This document shows positions 17,725 through 26,452 of a stretch of 64,000 nt of DNA, in pieces. The stretch's first letter is position 1; each line of letters starts with the position of its first letter. The notes beneath the pieces were generated by a model that made no database searches, was not told where the DNA came from, and saw only the letters and a program-made list of their open reading frames with translations. The DNA is taken from NCBI GenBank assembly GCA_964527775.1, contig CAZGQS010000012.1, positions 1 through 64,000 on the forward strand, written 5' to 3'. The translations under genes and the position numbers were made by a program. The stretch comes from VMCP01 sp964527775. GTDB taxonomy: Bacteria; Bacteroidota; Bacteroidia; NS11-12g; UBA955.

Positions 17725-18611
17725 GTGAACATTTTAGAAGCGGATTTGTAAGCATTATTGGAATGCCCAATGCCGGAAAAAGTACCTTGTACAACAGATT
17801 ATTGGGTGAAACATTGGCTATTGTCAATCCCAAAGCGCAAACTACTCGACATAGAATTTTAGGAGTAAAAAATGGCCCAGGATTTCAAATTGTGTATTCG
17901 GATACCCCTGGAGTATTGTATAAGACTTCATATAAGATGCACGAAAAAATGATGCATTTTGTCAATGAATCTGTAGCAGACAGTGACGTTTTGATTTTGA
18001 TGATTGACATCAAAGGGAGGCAGTTTACAGAAGAAATCAAGGAAAAATTTGAACAGGCAAAGGCAAAGAAAATTGTTGCTTTGAATAAAGTTGATTTGAG
18101 TAATCAATCTGATTTAGAAGCTAAATTGGAGGAAATAAAGGCAAATTTTAAAGCTGATATTTATCTGCCTATTTCTGCAGAACATGGTTTTCAAGTAGAA
18201 GTTTTGGAAGAATATATTGAGAAGTTTTTGCCTGAACATCCAGCCTATTTTCCAGATGATCAGCTTACCGATAGATCAGAAAGGTTTTTTGTTAATGAAA
18301 TCATCCGAAATAACATTCTGAAATTGTACGACGAAGAAATCCCTTATGCGTGTGAAGTGATGAGTTTGTCGTTCAAGGAGAATAAAAAGTTGATTAAAAT
18401 CAATTGCGAGATCATTGTTGAGCGTGATTCTCAAAAACCCATATTAATTGGAAAAAGAGGCGATGGAATTAAAAACTTGGGCATTGAATCAAGAAAAGAA
18501 TTGGAAGCATTTTTTGGTAAACAAGTCTTTCTTGAGTTATATGTAAAAGTTAGGGAAGATTGGAGAAACAATAACAACATGCTCAAACAGTTTGGGTATG
18601 ACCAAGAGTAA
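17721..18611 (+). CDS. era: GTPase Era
   Basis: A 296-residue ribosome-assembly GTPase acting at the 3' end of 16S rRNA. G1 is GMPNAGKST (residues 14-22), G3 is DTPG (about 61-64) and G4 is NKVD (about 118-121). A C-terminal KH RNA-binding domain follows at about 200-280 (ILIGKRGDGIKNLG). The start overlaps the stop of the upstream regulator and the 3' end overlaps the start of the hydrolase gene, so all three are probably on one message. Confidence 0.96.
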   Translation: MSEHFRSGFVSIIGMPNAGKSTLYNRLLGETLAIVNPKAQTTRHRILGVKNGPGFQIVYSDTPGVLYKTSYKMHEKMMHFVNESVADSDVLILMIDIKGRQFTEEIKEKFEQAKAKKIVALNKVDLSNQSDLEAKLEEIKANFKADIYLPISAEHGFQVEVLEEYIEKFLPEHPAYFPDDQLTDRSERFFVNEIIRNNILKLYDEEIPYACEVMSLSFKENKKLIKINCEIIVERDSQKPILIGKRGDGIKNLGIESRKELEAFFGKQVFLELYVKVREDWRNNNNMLKQFGYDQE

Positions 18612-19527
18612 GTTATATTTTCTGTGCTTTCTAGTCTTATTTTCTTGTGTTAATGCTCAGCAAGTAAAACATGTAAAGAAAGTAAAAGTAGATAAAGAGG
18701 CAGATTTATATCCTGAAAATACCAATGGGTGGGTGTTGAATAGGGTCTTTGAGAAAGAGGCTTTTGATACTTCCTATAGCCTAACATTAAAGGGAATTAA
18801 ATATAACATTCAGCTTTACGTTCCTCGGAATAATAAAAAGCAATTAATACTTTTTTTACCGGGATGGAATCTACCTGCAAGTGATTGGAAAACAAAGACT
18901 CACGTGGTAGATAGTGCCCTTTCTTTAGGTTATTGTGCACTCCTTGTAGACATGGGAAAAAGCATCTATTTGGATACTTTTTACAGTAACACACGATCTG
19001 ATTATAAGAATCACCCTACTCGGCAATGGTTGTGGGATATTGTGCTGAAGCCATACAGGGATGCAGGCTTTTTTAGCGATGTATACAACGGGTTGAAATC
19101 GCACGTTTTTGGTTTATCTACAGGTGCTAGGGGAGCTGTGGCTTTGGCACAAGACCATTATTTGACGGTAAATTTTGTTGCAGCCTTGAGCGGTGATTAT
19201 AATCCGCTATTGGATACCACCGATGCTTTGATGATCAACGCCATGGGTAAATTTCATCAAAACCAGAAACGATGGGAATCGGGTTCTAACAATCTATTAC
19301 AAAAAGGAGCTTTTTCTGGGTATTTTTTCATAGGACATGGGAAAAAGGATAAAGTAGTAAAGGTGCAGCATTCATTGGAGTTTGCTGATAGTTTGAAAAT
19401 ACAAAATTCAAAGGACCAAGGATGGCCTTTTTACACATATTTCCCTGAAGATTCAGGCCATGACTACATTTTTTGGAATGATGCGGGACTTAAAGCACTT
19501 AATCAGTTGAGGGTTCTATACCCATAA
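18598..19527 (+). CDS. Secreted alpha/beta hydrolase-like protein
   Basis: A 309-residue protein with a signal peptide (MTKSKLYFLCFLVLFSCVNAQ). The rest reads as an alpha/beta hydrolase: oxyanion-strand region LFLPGWNLPASDW, nucleophile elbow FGLSTGARG (Ser in GxSxG), an acidic residue in GHGKKDKVV and a candidate catalytic His in DSGHDYIFW. The substrate is unknown. The ATG at 18598 lies inside the 3' end of era (14-base overlap), and a Cys in the signal could act as a weak lipobox. Its 3' end overlaps the convergent antiporter gene by 29 bases. Confidence 0.72.
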   Translation: MTKSKLYFLCFLVLFSCVNAQQVKHVKKVKVDKEADLYPENTNGWVLNRVFEKEAFDTSYSLTLKGIKYNIQLYVPRNNKKQLILFLPGWNLPASDWKTKTHVVDSALSLGYCALLVDMGKSIYLDTFYSNTRSDYKNHPTRQWLWDIVLKPYRDAGFFSDVYNGLKSHVFGLSTGARGAVALAQDHYLTVNFVAALSGDYNPLLDTTDALMINAMGKFHQNQKRWESGSNNLLQKGAFSGYFFIGHGKKDKVVKVQHSLEFADSLKIQNSKDQGWPFYTYFPEDSGHDYIFWNDAGLKALNQLRVLYP

Positions 19528-20713
19528 TGGAAAGTTTGTCTGTATTAGAATCTTTATCTTTTTTACTGAAAATAGTGGCCACCATCATAAATACAGAGGT
19601 CATTAAGATGACTTGAGTAATTAAGGTTTGGTTTACAACCGAAATGGTTTGTCCGGCGGGAATGCTCACAAAAAGTAAAACGGTAATAAGTCCCCTAGGA
19701 GAAACATATGCGAGTGGGAAAATAGGTAATTTGAGAATGAGTAATTGTAAGATTCTCAAAAGAACAATCATTCCAAAGACTAAGGAAGAGAGTATAAAGG
19801 TATCTAAATCGAATAGGGTGTTAAGGTCAATGGTAAATCCAAAAATAAGGAAAAACGATACTCTTACAACAAATGTTAGCTCGGTAGTTATTTCATCAAA
19901 ACGATGAATTTCTTTTGTTAAATGTGACGTGTCGAAGTTTTTGAACCATTTTATGGTGCTAATTTTTTCGATATTAGCAATAACAAGTCCAAATACCAGA
20001 ATGAGAATCAAAGCAGGTAGGTGAAAGCCTTTTGCTAAAGCGTAGAGGAAGACAATCAGCGCGATGATGGGCATGAATTTAACTCGGTGCTTGAGTCGAC
20101 TGATCATGAGAGTAAGCACTAAGGCTGCAATGAGTGAGAAAATGACACTAATACCAACTTCCCCTAGAAATAACAGTGTTGTCTTCCAGTTGATGATTTC
20201 ATTGAGTGCAATAAAATTGAACAAAGTTACACCAACAATGTCTGAAAGACTGGATTCGAAGATGATGAATTCTTTGTCTTTCTTGCTGAGCATTTTTGCG
20301 GTGGGAATGGCAATGGCGCTGCTAATGATTGATAAAGGAATGGCGTTTAACAGACTGTCTTTAAGGGCAAATCCTTGAATAGTAAACCACGCTCCAAGGC
20401 TGATGCATAAAGTAATGATAGAAAGAAATGCGAGAAGAAATGTTTGGTTTAGAAGTGGGAGTTTTTCCTTGGTTAGCTTAAGTTCAAGGGTTCCTTCTAA
20501 AACAATGAGAATCAAACCCATGGTTCCGAGTTCTGGCAACACTGATGAGAAATCAGGTTTAACCCAATGCATGACATCAACCAATTTCTGTGAGAGCATT
20601 CCCAAAATCAGGAGAATGATGATGTTTGGAACACGGGTTTTGGGCGATATTATTTCAAATAAATATCCAATAAGAATCAGTGAAGTAAATACCAGCAGGA
20701 ATGAAACATGCAT
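19499..20713 (-). CDS. Cation:proton antiporter (CPA family)
   Basis: A 404-residue integral membrane protein with about 11-12 hydrophobic segments and no large soluble tail. The core motifs of Na+/H+ exchangers are visible: the first-helix region ISPKTRVPNIIILLILGML, SSAIAIPTAKML, and the ion-binding helix ESSLSDIVGVTLF with its conserved Asp. It likely exchanges Na+ or K+ for protons to control pH or salt. No TrkA-N domain follows, unlike KefB types. The last 29 bases overlap the convergent hydrolase gene. Confidence 0.86.
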   Translation of the reverse strand: MHVSFLLVFTSLILIGYLFEIISPKTRVPNIIILLILGMLSQKLVDVMHWVKPDFSSVLPELGTMGLILIVLEGTLELKLTKEKLPLLNQTFLLAFLSIITLCISLGAWFTIQGFALKDSLLNAIPLSIISSAIAIPTAKMLSKKDKEFIIFESSLSDIVGVTLFNFIALNEIINWKTTLLFLGEVGISVIFSLIAALVLTLMISRLKHRVKFMPIIALIVFLYALAKGFHLPALILILVFGLVIANIEKISTIKWFKNFDTSHLTKEIHRFDEITTELTFVVRVSFFLIFGFTIDLNTLFDLDTFILSSLVFGMIVLLRILQLLILKLPIFPLAYVSPRGLITVLLFVSIPAGQTISVVNQTLITQVILMTSVFMMVATIFSKKDKDSNTDKLSIMGIEPSTD

Positions 20714-20722
20714 ACCCCGAAG

Positions 20723-21544
20723 TTAATATATTATTCGTGCATCACCGTGTTGGAATGCTAGAATTTCGCCATCTATCTCAAGAACAGCTCTTCCAGCATG
20801 GTCAACACCTTTGAACAAAGCTTGATGAACTTTGGGATTTGGCATGGATATTTGAACGTTGACGTTCTCTGAAAAACGCCATAGACATTGTTCAAAATAT
20901 TGGTGAATTTTTTCTGTTTCTCGGGGGATGTTTAAAGCTCTTTCAAAAATAAATTCAGCTAAGGAATGGGCAAATTGATGGAGGTCTTCCAATTTGTAAG
21001 AATTTATTTGGTGGAGAGAGATCCTTTTTTCATCAATTTCTGAGTTATTGGGTGCCGATGGATTGATGTTGATGCCAATACCTAGAATAAATAATTTATC
21101 GTGGGTTTCGGAATGGATGTTTGTTGAAATTATTTCAGGGGCTTCTTGAAAGGGAATAACCTGCATGAGTAAACCAGCAAGTTTTTTATCTTGACAAAGC
21201 AAATCATTGGGCCATTTTATGAATAGGGGTTCTTCGCAATGTCGTTGCAAATAGGTGCAAATTAGAGTTGTGATATGCTTGTTGACGGCCACCCAGTCGA
21301 AGGTTTCGTGTTTTGAACTGATTTTAAATCCCAAGGAAATAGCCAAACCATCTTCGGGATTCATATCCCAAGAATTTGTGCCTTGGCCTTTACCATGGGT
21401 TTGATTGAAAGAGTAAATGCCATATTGATTTGAAGCAATTCCTTTTTGGAAAAACTGGATTAATTGGGTTTGAGTGGACTCAATTCTTGGGGCGTAATAT
21501 AATTTTTCGAGGACTTCCAACGGGTTTGTGTTTATTTTGCACAA
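20723..21544 (-). CDS. birA: Biotin-[acetyl-CoA-carboxylase] ligase
   Basis: Attaches biotin to the AccB carrier. The 273-residue frame has the ligase core: the biotinyl-AMP loop region THGKGQGTNSWDMNPEDG, the catalytic KWPNDLLCQDKKLAGLL and GIGININPSA. There is no N-terminal helix-turn-helix, so it is a monofunctional ligase. The start is uncertain: no ATG exists before residue 60, and the candidates are TTG at 21544 (MCKINTN) or TTG a few codons later at PLEVLEK. It is divergent from rsfS with only 11 bases between starts, a common Bacteroidota arrangement. Confidence 0.88.
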   Translation of the reverse strand: MCKINTNPLEVLEKLYYAPRIESTQTQLIQFFQKGIASNQYGIYSFNQTHGKGQGTNSWDMNPEDGLAISLGFKISSKHETFDWVAVNKHITTLICTYLQRHCEEPLFIKWPNDLLCQDKKLAGLLMQVIPFQEAPEIISTNIHSETHDKLFILGIGININPSAPNNSEIDEKRISLHQINSYKLEDLHQFAHSLAEFIFERALNIPRETEKIHQYFEQCLWRFSENVNVQISMPNPKVHQALFKGVDHAGRAVLEIDGEILAFQHGDARIIY

Positions 21545-21555
21545 AATAACAGCAA

Positions 21556-21921
21556 ATGAGCAAAATAAAAACGGTTGATTCAGAAGCGATGGCGGCGGTG
21601 GCGGTTCAAGGATTACAAGAGAAAAAAGGGTTAGACATAGTTACTATAGATTTAAGGGGATTGGGATCAGCATTTACTGATTTTTTTGTGATATGTCATG
21701 GTTCATCAAATAGGCAGATTGATGCTTTGGCTGATAGCGTGGAAGACGAGATGCGCAAGGTGTTGAATGAGCGCCCTACTCACAGAGAAGGTTCTGAGGT
21801 TGCAGAGTGGGTATTGTTGGATTATTACAACGTAGTGGTTCATATCTTCTCTAAGCCCAATCGTGATTTCTACGCGTTGGAAGAGCTTTGGGGAGATGGA
21901 ATTGTGAAAAAGCACGATTAA
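21556..21921 (+). CDS. rsfS: Ribosomal silencing factor RsfS
   Basis: A 121-residue protein that binds ribosomal protein uL14 and blocks subunit joining under starvation. Typical motifs are KKGLDIVTIDLRGLGSAFTDFFVICHG, SNRQIDALADSVEDEM and EWVLLDYYNVVVHIFSKPNRDFYALEELWGD (positions 30-115). In many Bacteroidota birA-rsfS is followed by ftsH; here ftsH is 35 kb away at 54.9 kb and tRNA genes follow instead. Confidence 0.95.
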   Translation: MSKIKTVDSEAMAAVAVQGLQEKKGLDIVTIDLRGLGSAFTDFFVICHGSSNRQIDALADSVEDEMRKVLNERPTHREGSEVAEWVLLDYYNVVVHIFSKPNRDFYALEELWGDGIVKKHD

Positions 21922-21933
21922 AATAAAAATTTA

Positions 21934-21964
21934 TTTGGGAAGTTGGAATTTCTTTGTATTTTTG
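21934..21964 (+). promoter_or_regulatory. Promoter for tRNA-Glu / tRNA-fMet
   Basis: A textbook Bacteroidota promoter: TTTG at 21934-21937, exactly 19 bases, then TATTTTTG at 21957-21964. It lies 17 bases before the mature tRNA-Glu. Confidence 0.85.
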
Positions 21965-21980
21965 CAGCCCCAAGTAGCAC

Positions 21981-22052
21981 GGCCCGTTCGTCTATCGGTT
22001 AGGACACGTCCCTTTCACGGATGAAAGAGGGGTTCGATTCCCCTACGGGCTA
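21981..22052 (+). tRNA. tRNA-Glu (anticodon TTC)
   Basis: A cloverleaf is readable by eye: acceptor 5' strand GGCCCGT, D-arm GTCT...GGAC, anticodon stem CGTCC/GGATG with loop CTTTCAC (anticodon TTC), T-arm AGGGG-TTCGATT-CCCCT. The 3' strand ACGGGCT leaves a G-U pair at 1-72. CCA is not encoded. Confidence 0.93.
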
Positions 22053-22057
22053 CGAAT

Positions 22058-22129
<72 letters not shown>

Positions 22130-22138
22130 CTAAAGAAG

Positions 22139-22168
22139 AAAAGTCGTCAGTTATGGCGACTTTTTTTG
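22139..22168 (+). terminator. Intrinsic terminator of the tRNA pair
   Basis: Inverted repeat AAAAGTCG...CGACTTTT with a ten-base loop, running into seven T residues. It follows the initiator tRNA. Confidence 0.85.
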
Positions 22169-22171
22169 TTT

Positions 22172-22179
22172 TACTTTTG
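22172..22179 (+). promoter_or_regulatory. -7 box before fkbM-type gene
   Basis: TACTTTTG fits TAnnTTTG and ends five bases before the ATG at 22185, directly after the tRNA terminator. The leader would be near zero. Confidence 0.45.
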
Positions 22180-22184
22180 TTCCA

Positions 22185-22877
22185 ATGCAACTAATAACTA
22201 CCCTCAAACTTATAGCGCGCAATATACTTAAGCCCCGACCTGATCTGAGAATTGGTTCATCTAAATCGAAATTGTGGCTAGGTATTGATAGTGCTGGATT
22301 TTTTGTGCATCTGCCCACCTTGAATAAAGATTCAGTGGTGTATTCTTTTGGGATAGGGGAGGATATTACTTTTGACCGCCATCTGATTGAGAAAACAGGG
22401 TGTAAAGTTTTTGCATTTGATCCAACACCCAAGTCAATCGAATGGTTGAGTACTCAGGTTTTACCGGATGGTTTTGTGGCTCACCCCGTAGGGATATCCC
22501 CCGAAACGGGAAAAATGAAATTTCGACTTCCGAAGAATAAAGATCATGTATCGGGAAGCCTTGAAAAAGCTGGGCATGTGAATGATAGTGATACGGTTGA
22601 GGTGGATGTTAAGCGCTTGTCTGACTTGATGCGCGATCTGGGGCACAGCCGAATTGATTTGTTGAAGATGGATATTGAGGGCAGCGAATACGGGGTGATA
22701 GATCAGATTTTGGACGAAAAAGTGGAAATTGGGCAACTGGTGGTTGAGGTTCATGAGAGATACTTGCCAGAAGGGAAAATGTTGACCGAGAAAATGGTGA
22801 AGAAGTTGCAAGAAAATGGATACCAATTGTTTGCAAAGAGTTTAAGTAGAGAAGAATTGTCGTTCATCAGAATGTAA
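22185..22877 (+). CDS. FkbM family methyltransferase
   Basis: A 230-residue SAM-dependent methyltransferase. The SAM motif is VVYSFGIGEDITFD (about 51-64), the acidic loop KVFAFDPTPKS follows, and the FkbM signature DLLKMDIEGSEYGVI lies near 162-176. Family members O-methylate sugars or polyketides; here the target is unknown, and a cell-surface glycan is plausible. It stands alone between the tRNA pair and the DUF1800 gene. Confidence 0.88.
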   Translation: MQLITTLKLIARNILKPRPDLRIGSSKSKLWLGIDSAGFFVHLPTLNKDSVVYSFGIGEDITFDRHLIEKTGCKVFAFDPTPKSIEWLSTQVLPDGFVAHPVGISPETGKMKFRLPKNKDHVSGSLEKAGHVNDSDTVEVDVKRLSDLMRDLGHSRIDLLKMDIEGSEYGVIDQILDEKVEIGQLVVEVHERYLPEGKMLTEKMVKKLQENGYQLFAKSLSREELSFIRM

Positions 22878-22900
22878 TCTTTCCTTTTTCTGAAGATTAT

Positions 22901-22938
22901 TAAACGTTTATGACTTAGATTGCGTCTAAGGTTTAAAC
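22901..22938. promoter_or_regulatory. Cluster of palindromes upstream of DUF1800 gene
   Basis: Three palindromic elements lie in 38 bases just before the start at 22950: TAAACGTTTA (22901-22910), CTTAGA-N5-TCTAAG (22914-22930) and GTTTAAAC (22931-22938). The first also occurs within the long palindrome upstream of ssb. They could be operator sites; no T tract follows, so a terminator is unlikely. Confidence 0.45.
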
Positions 22939-22949
22939 GCCGTAATCAC

Positions 22950-24650
22950 ATGAATCGCAGAGATTTCTTCCGTCCGAAAGCTTTGAATGATAAAGTTTTC
23001 GACCCTTTGTTGTCTTCAGGGGATGATGAATCCCAAGAATCGGGCAAAAAAATTACCCGTCGTACCAATACGGGTATTGGCAAGTATCAAGGCAGTTGGG
23101 GTAGGCCGGAGGTTTTGCATTTATTGCGAAGAACTCTATATGGAGCCACATTGAGTGAGGTTCAGCAATTTGAAAAGTTATCGCTTAGTCAAGCGGTTGA
23201 CAAGCTACTTGATACAAGCAATTACACCTTCGAGCCACCGCTAAATAACTATGGACAAACCACACCAGATACGCAAGTATCTTACGGCAAAACTTGGGTG
23301 AATGCTCCATTTGATGCAAATTTAGAACCCCAGAGAAAGAACAGCGTAAAATCGTGGTTTTGGGCGCAAGCATTGCGAAATAACGGTACTTTGATGGAGA
23401 AAATGATGGTGTTTTGGCACAATCACTTACCCGTTCAAATGTTAGAAATACCTTCTGCTAATTGTTATTTCTATGTTAAAGTATTGAATGACTATGCATT
23501 GGGTAATTACAAAACACTGATAAAACAGATGACTTTAGATCCCGCAATGTTGTTTTATTTGAATGGTTATTTGAACACGAAAGATGCTCCTGATGAAAAC
23601 TATTCCAGAGAATTGCAGGAGTTATTTACTTTGGGTAAGGGGCCGGAAAGTAAGTTTACGGAAGATGATGTCAAAGCTGCAGCGAGGGTTTTGACAGGAT
23701 TTACCATCAATTTTACAACTACACCGTTTTCTACTATGTTTGTTTCTAAGAACCACGATACTGCAGATAAGCAGTTTTCTTCGTTTTATGCTAATACAGT
23801 AGTTAAAGGTAGAACCGGTGTTACAGCAGGACTTGGAGAATTAGATGATCTGTTGAACATGATTTTTTCTGTCAATGAAGTGTCGAAGTTCATTTGCAGG
23901 AGGCTGTATAAGTTCTTTATTTATTACAAAATTGACGCAGATGCAGAGACCAATGTAATTGAGCCATTGGCTAAGATTTTCAGAGACAATAACTACGAGA
24001 TCAAGCCTGTTTTAAAGGCTTTATTGGAAAGTGAACATTTCTACGATAATTGGAACAGGGCATGTATGATTAAAGACCCATATTCACACATTGCTGGATT
24101 TATGCGTCAGTGGGAGTTGGCACTACCCGCGGCGAATGAATATCAAAAATTATACAAAGCCTATGGATTTGGGGCTGCTTACAACGCTATAACGCAAATG
24201 AATTTGGGTGATCCGCCGAGTGTTTCGGGGTGGGAGGCATGGTATCAAGTGCCTTTATTTCACAGAAGTTGGATAACTTCAGATTCCTTACCGAAGAGGA
24301 ACGAGTTTCAAGATTATTTGTTGTGGATAGGGCATAAAGTGGAGGGATTTTCCATCAAGGTAGATGTATGGAAAGTGACCAAACAATTTAGCAAACCTAA
24401 TTCACCAGATGACTTGATTTCGGAAGCCGTTGAATTTTTGTTGCCTATGTCTTTAGATTCAACTCAAATGGCCAGTTTGAAGGCTGTATTGCTTCCTGGA
24501 GGAATTCCAGATTACAATTGGACGGATGAGTATAATGCGGCCATCGATACGAGCTATCCCAATCATGCATCTGCATTGACCACTGCAACTTTGAAATTGC
24601 AGAGTCTGTATAAGGCAATTATGAACCTTTCAGAATATCAACTTTCCTAA
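22950..24650 (+). CDS. DUF1800 domain protein
   Basis: A 566-residue DUF1800 protein. Recognisable family stretches are HLLRRTLYGATLSEVQQF (about 50-68), MMVFWHNHLPVQ, NYSRELQELFTLG, DVKAAARVLTGF and GDPPSVSGWEAWYQ. DUF1800 genes nearly always precede a DUF1501 gene, as here (16 bases apart). Their function is unknown, with links to extracellular or cell-surface processes. The ATG at 22950 gives MNRRDFFRPK, a twin-arginine-like start with no following hydrophobic stretch, so a functional Tat signal is doubtful. Confidence 0.9.
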   Translation: MNRRDFFRPKALNDKVFDPLLSSGDDESQESGKKITRRTNTGIGKYQGSWGRPEVLHLLRRTLYGATLSEVQQFEKLSLSQAVDKLLDTSNYTFEPPLNNYGQTTPDTQVSYGKTWVNAPFDANLEPQRKNSVKSWFWAQALRNNGTLMEKMMVFWHNHLPVQMLEIPSANCYFYVKVLNDYALGNYKTLIKQMTLDPAMLFYLNGYLNTKDAPDENYSRELQELFTLGKGPESKFTEDDVKAAARVLTGFTINFTTTPFSTMFVSKNHDTADKQFSSFYANTVVKGRTGVTAGLGELDDLLNMIFSVNEVSKFICRRLYKFFIYYKIDADAETNVIEPLAKIFRDNNYEIKPVLKALLESEHFYDNWNRACMIKDPYSHIAGFMRQWELALPAANEYQKLYKAYGFGAAYNAITQMNLGDPPSVSGWEAWYQVPLFHRSWITSDSLPKRNEFQDYLLWIGHKVEGFSIKVDVWKVTKQFSKPNSPDDLISEAVEFLLPMSLDSTQMASLKAVLLPGGIPDYNWTDEYNAAIDTSYPNHASALTTATLKLQSLYKAIMNLSEYQLS

Positions 24651-24666
24651 ATCTCATTAAACTCAA

Positions 24667-26250
24667 ATGAAAAGAAGATCTTTTATCAAAGCAGCAGCAG
24701 CAAGCACTGTTCTGCCTGTATCGTTGAATGGAATGGGTTTACGTTCGTTTCAAGAATCTGCCTTGTTAGGGGCATTGGGAAAACGTTCTGCAAATGGGAA
24801 AGTGCTAGTATTGATTCAGTTGAACGGGGGAAATGACGGATTGAACACCATAATACCGTTAGACCAATATTCCAACTTGACCAAAGCACGGTCTAATGTT
24901 ATCATGGATGAATCTAAGGTGATTAAAACTTGGGTTGATAAGGTTGGTTTGCACCCTGGATTGGCTGCTTTAAACAATAAATTATTTGCTGCAAAGAAGA
25001 TGAGCATTGTTCAGTCTGTTGGATATCCGCAGCCCAATTTCTCGCATTTCCGTGCTACAGATATTTGGATGAGTGCATCAGATAGTAACACGGTGTTAAC
25101 CACTGGGTGGATGGGCAGGTATTTAGATAAACAATACGCTGGTTTTCCTACGGGATATCCGAATGCGACGATGCCCGATCCTTTGGCTATTCAGATTGGA
25201 CCTTTGGTATCGTTGAATTTCATGGGTTCTAATACGAACATGGGAATGGCCATTACTGATCCTAGCACCTTTTACAATTTGGTAGATAACAATGCTGGCA
25301 GCGTGCCAAATACGCCGGCAGGTGATGAATTGGCTTACATTCGATTGCTTGCTCAGCAAACCAATAAATACGCCACTGTAATTAAAGCAGCTGCGGCAAA
25401 AGGAACGAATAAGTCAACAATGTATCCTACCGGCACACGAATGAATTTAGGGGAGCAGTTGAAGATTGTGGCGAAGTTGATTTCCGGGGGATTAAAAACG
25501 CCTGTTTATATGGTGAGTTTGGGTGGATTTGATACTCACAGTGCCCAGGTAGATTCTGCAGATACCACCAAAGGTTCACACGCTGACTTAATGACGCATT
25601 TGAGTCAATCGATAGCGGCATTTCAAGATGATTTAGAGCTATTGGGAGTTAGTGATAAGGTTGCGGGGATGACATTTAGTGAATTTGGTAGACGAGTACA
25701 AAGCAATGCCAGCGTAGGAACCGATCATGGTGCTGCGGCTCCCTTGATGGTTTTTGGTGATGGAGTGCAGCCTGGGGTGATTGGAAATAATCCAAGTATT
25801 CCTAGTACTACCACGGTAAACGATAACGTACCCATGCAATTTGACTTTAGGCAAGTTTATGCCTCGGTGTTAAAAGATTGGTTTGAATTGAGTGCTTCAG
25901 AAGTTAAAGCCATTCTTGGAACAGACTTTAATACGTTGCCCATTTTCAAAAATAATTCGGCGAGCATAGAAGATTTCGCTGATTTTATGACTCAGATTTC
26001 CATTTCGAATGTGTACCCCAATCCTGCTGTTGATCATAGTATTGTGCAGTTTAGAACCGATGGGGGAGGTAAATTGAAGTTGAGGTTATTTGATCCTTTG
26101 GGTAATTTGGTTCAAGAGTATTTCGATGAAGATTTTTCGGTGGGTACACATGAATATACGGTTGACTTAAGAGGCTTGAAACCAGGGAATTATATTTTAC
26201 AATTGAGGAGCAATGTGAAATCTCAGACGCAGGTTTTACAAAAACTTTGA
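24667..26250 (+). CDS. DUF1501 protein with Tat signal and T9SS sorting domain
   Basis: A 527-residue member of the DUF1501 (sulfatase/alkaline-phosphatase-like) family. The N-terminus MKRRSFIKAAAASTVLPVSLNG is a twin-arginine signal. The core has VLIQLNGGNDGLNTIIP, HFRATDIWMSAS, SLGGFDTHSAQVD and TFSEFGRRVQSN, where Asp, His and Arg residues recall the metal site of the superfamily. The last 75 residues (from ISNVYPNPAVDHSI to VLQKL) are a type IX secretion sorting domain. It is therefore probably exported folded by Tat and then moved to the surface by T9SS. Operon with the DUF1800 gene. Confidence 0.9.
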   Translation: MKRRSFIKAAAASTVLPVSLNGMGLRSFQESALLGALGKRSANGKVLVLIQLNGGNDGLNTIIPLDQYSNLTKARSNVIMDESKVIKTWVDKVGLHPGLAALNNKLFAAKKMSIVQSVGYPQPNFSHFRATDIWMSASDSNTVLTTGWMGRYLDKQYAGFPTGYPNATMPDPLAIQIGPLVSLNFMGSNTNMGMAITDPSTFYNLVDNNAGSVPNTPAGDELAYIRLLAQQTNKYATVIKAAAAKGTNKSTMYPTGTRMNLGEQLKIVAKLISGGLKTPVYMVSLGGFDTHSAQVDSADTTKGSHADLMTHLSQSIAAFQDDLELLGVSDKVAGMTFSEFGRRVQSNASVGTDHGAAAPLMVFGDGVQPGVIGNNPSIPSTTTVNDNVPMQFDFRQVYASVLKDWFELSASEVKAILGTDFNTLPIFKNNSASIEDFADFMTQISISNVYPNPAVDHSIVQFRTDGGGKLKLRLFDPLGNLVQEYFDEDFSVGTHEYTVDLRGLKPGNYILQLRSNVKSQTQVLQKL

Positions 26251-26278
26251 TCTTTTTTCGTAAAAAATGCAAAAAGGG

Positions 26279-26309
26279 TTTGAGGAATACAAAAACTAAT
26301 GTATTTTTG
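26279..26309 (+). promoter_or_regulatory. Promoter for tRNA-Gln
   Basis: TTTG at 26279-26282, exactly 19 bases, then TATTTTTG at 26302-26309. Geometry is identical to the tRNA-Glu promoter, and it ends 12 bases before the tRNA. Confidence 0.85.
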
Positions 26310-26321
26310 CACCTCCAAAAT

Positions 26322-26394
26322 TGTCCGATGGTGTAACTGGCAACACGTCTGATTTTGGTTCAGAAGAGTCTAGGTTCGAGCCCTAGTCGGACAA
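26322..26394 (+). tRNA. tRNA-Gln (anticodon TTG)
   Basis: Acceptor TGTCCGA pairs fully with TCGGACA. The anticodon stem TCTGA/TCAGA encloses loop TTTTGGT with anticodon TTG. The T-arm is CTAGG-TTCGAGC-CCTAG. CCA is not encoded. GatA in this window suggests this tRNA may be charged through Glu-tRNA-Gln. Confidence 0.93.
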
Positions 26395-26452
26395 CAACCA
26401 AAAAGATTTGATGATATCCGGGGCCAACCCGTGAGAAAGTAAAATCCATATT

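Noticed and set aside
22950..26250. Mobile element carrying the DUF1800/DUF1501 genes next to tRNA genes
   Set aside because: No integrase, direct repeats or composition shift; the pair is common in chromosomes of the phylum.
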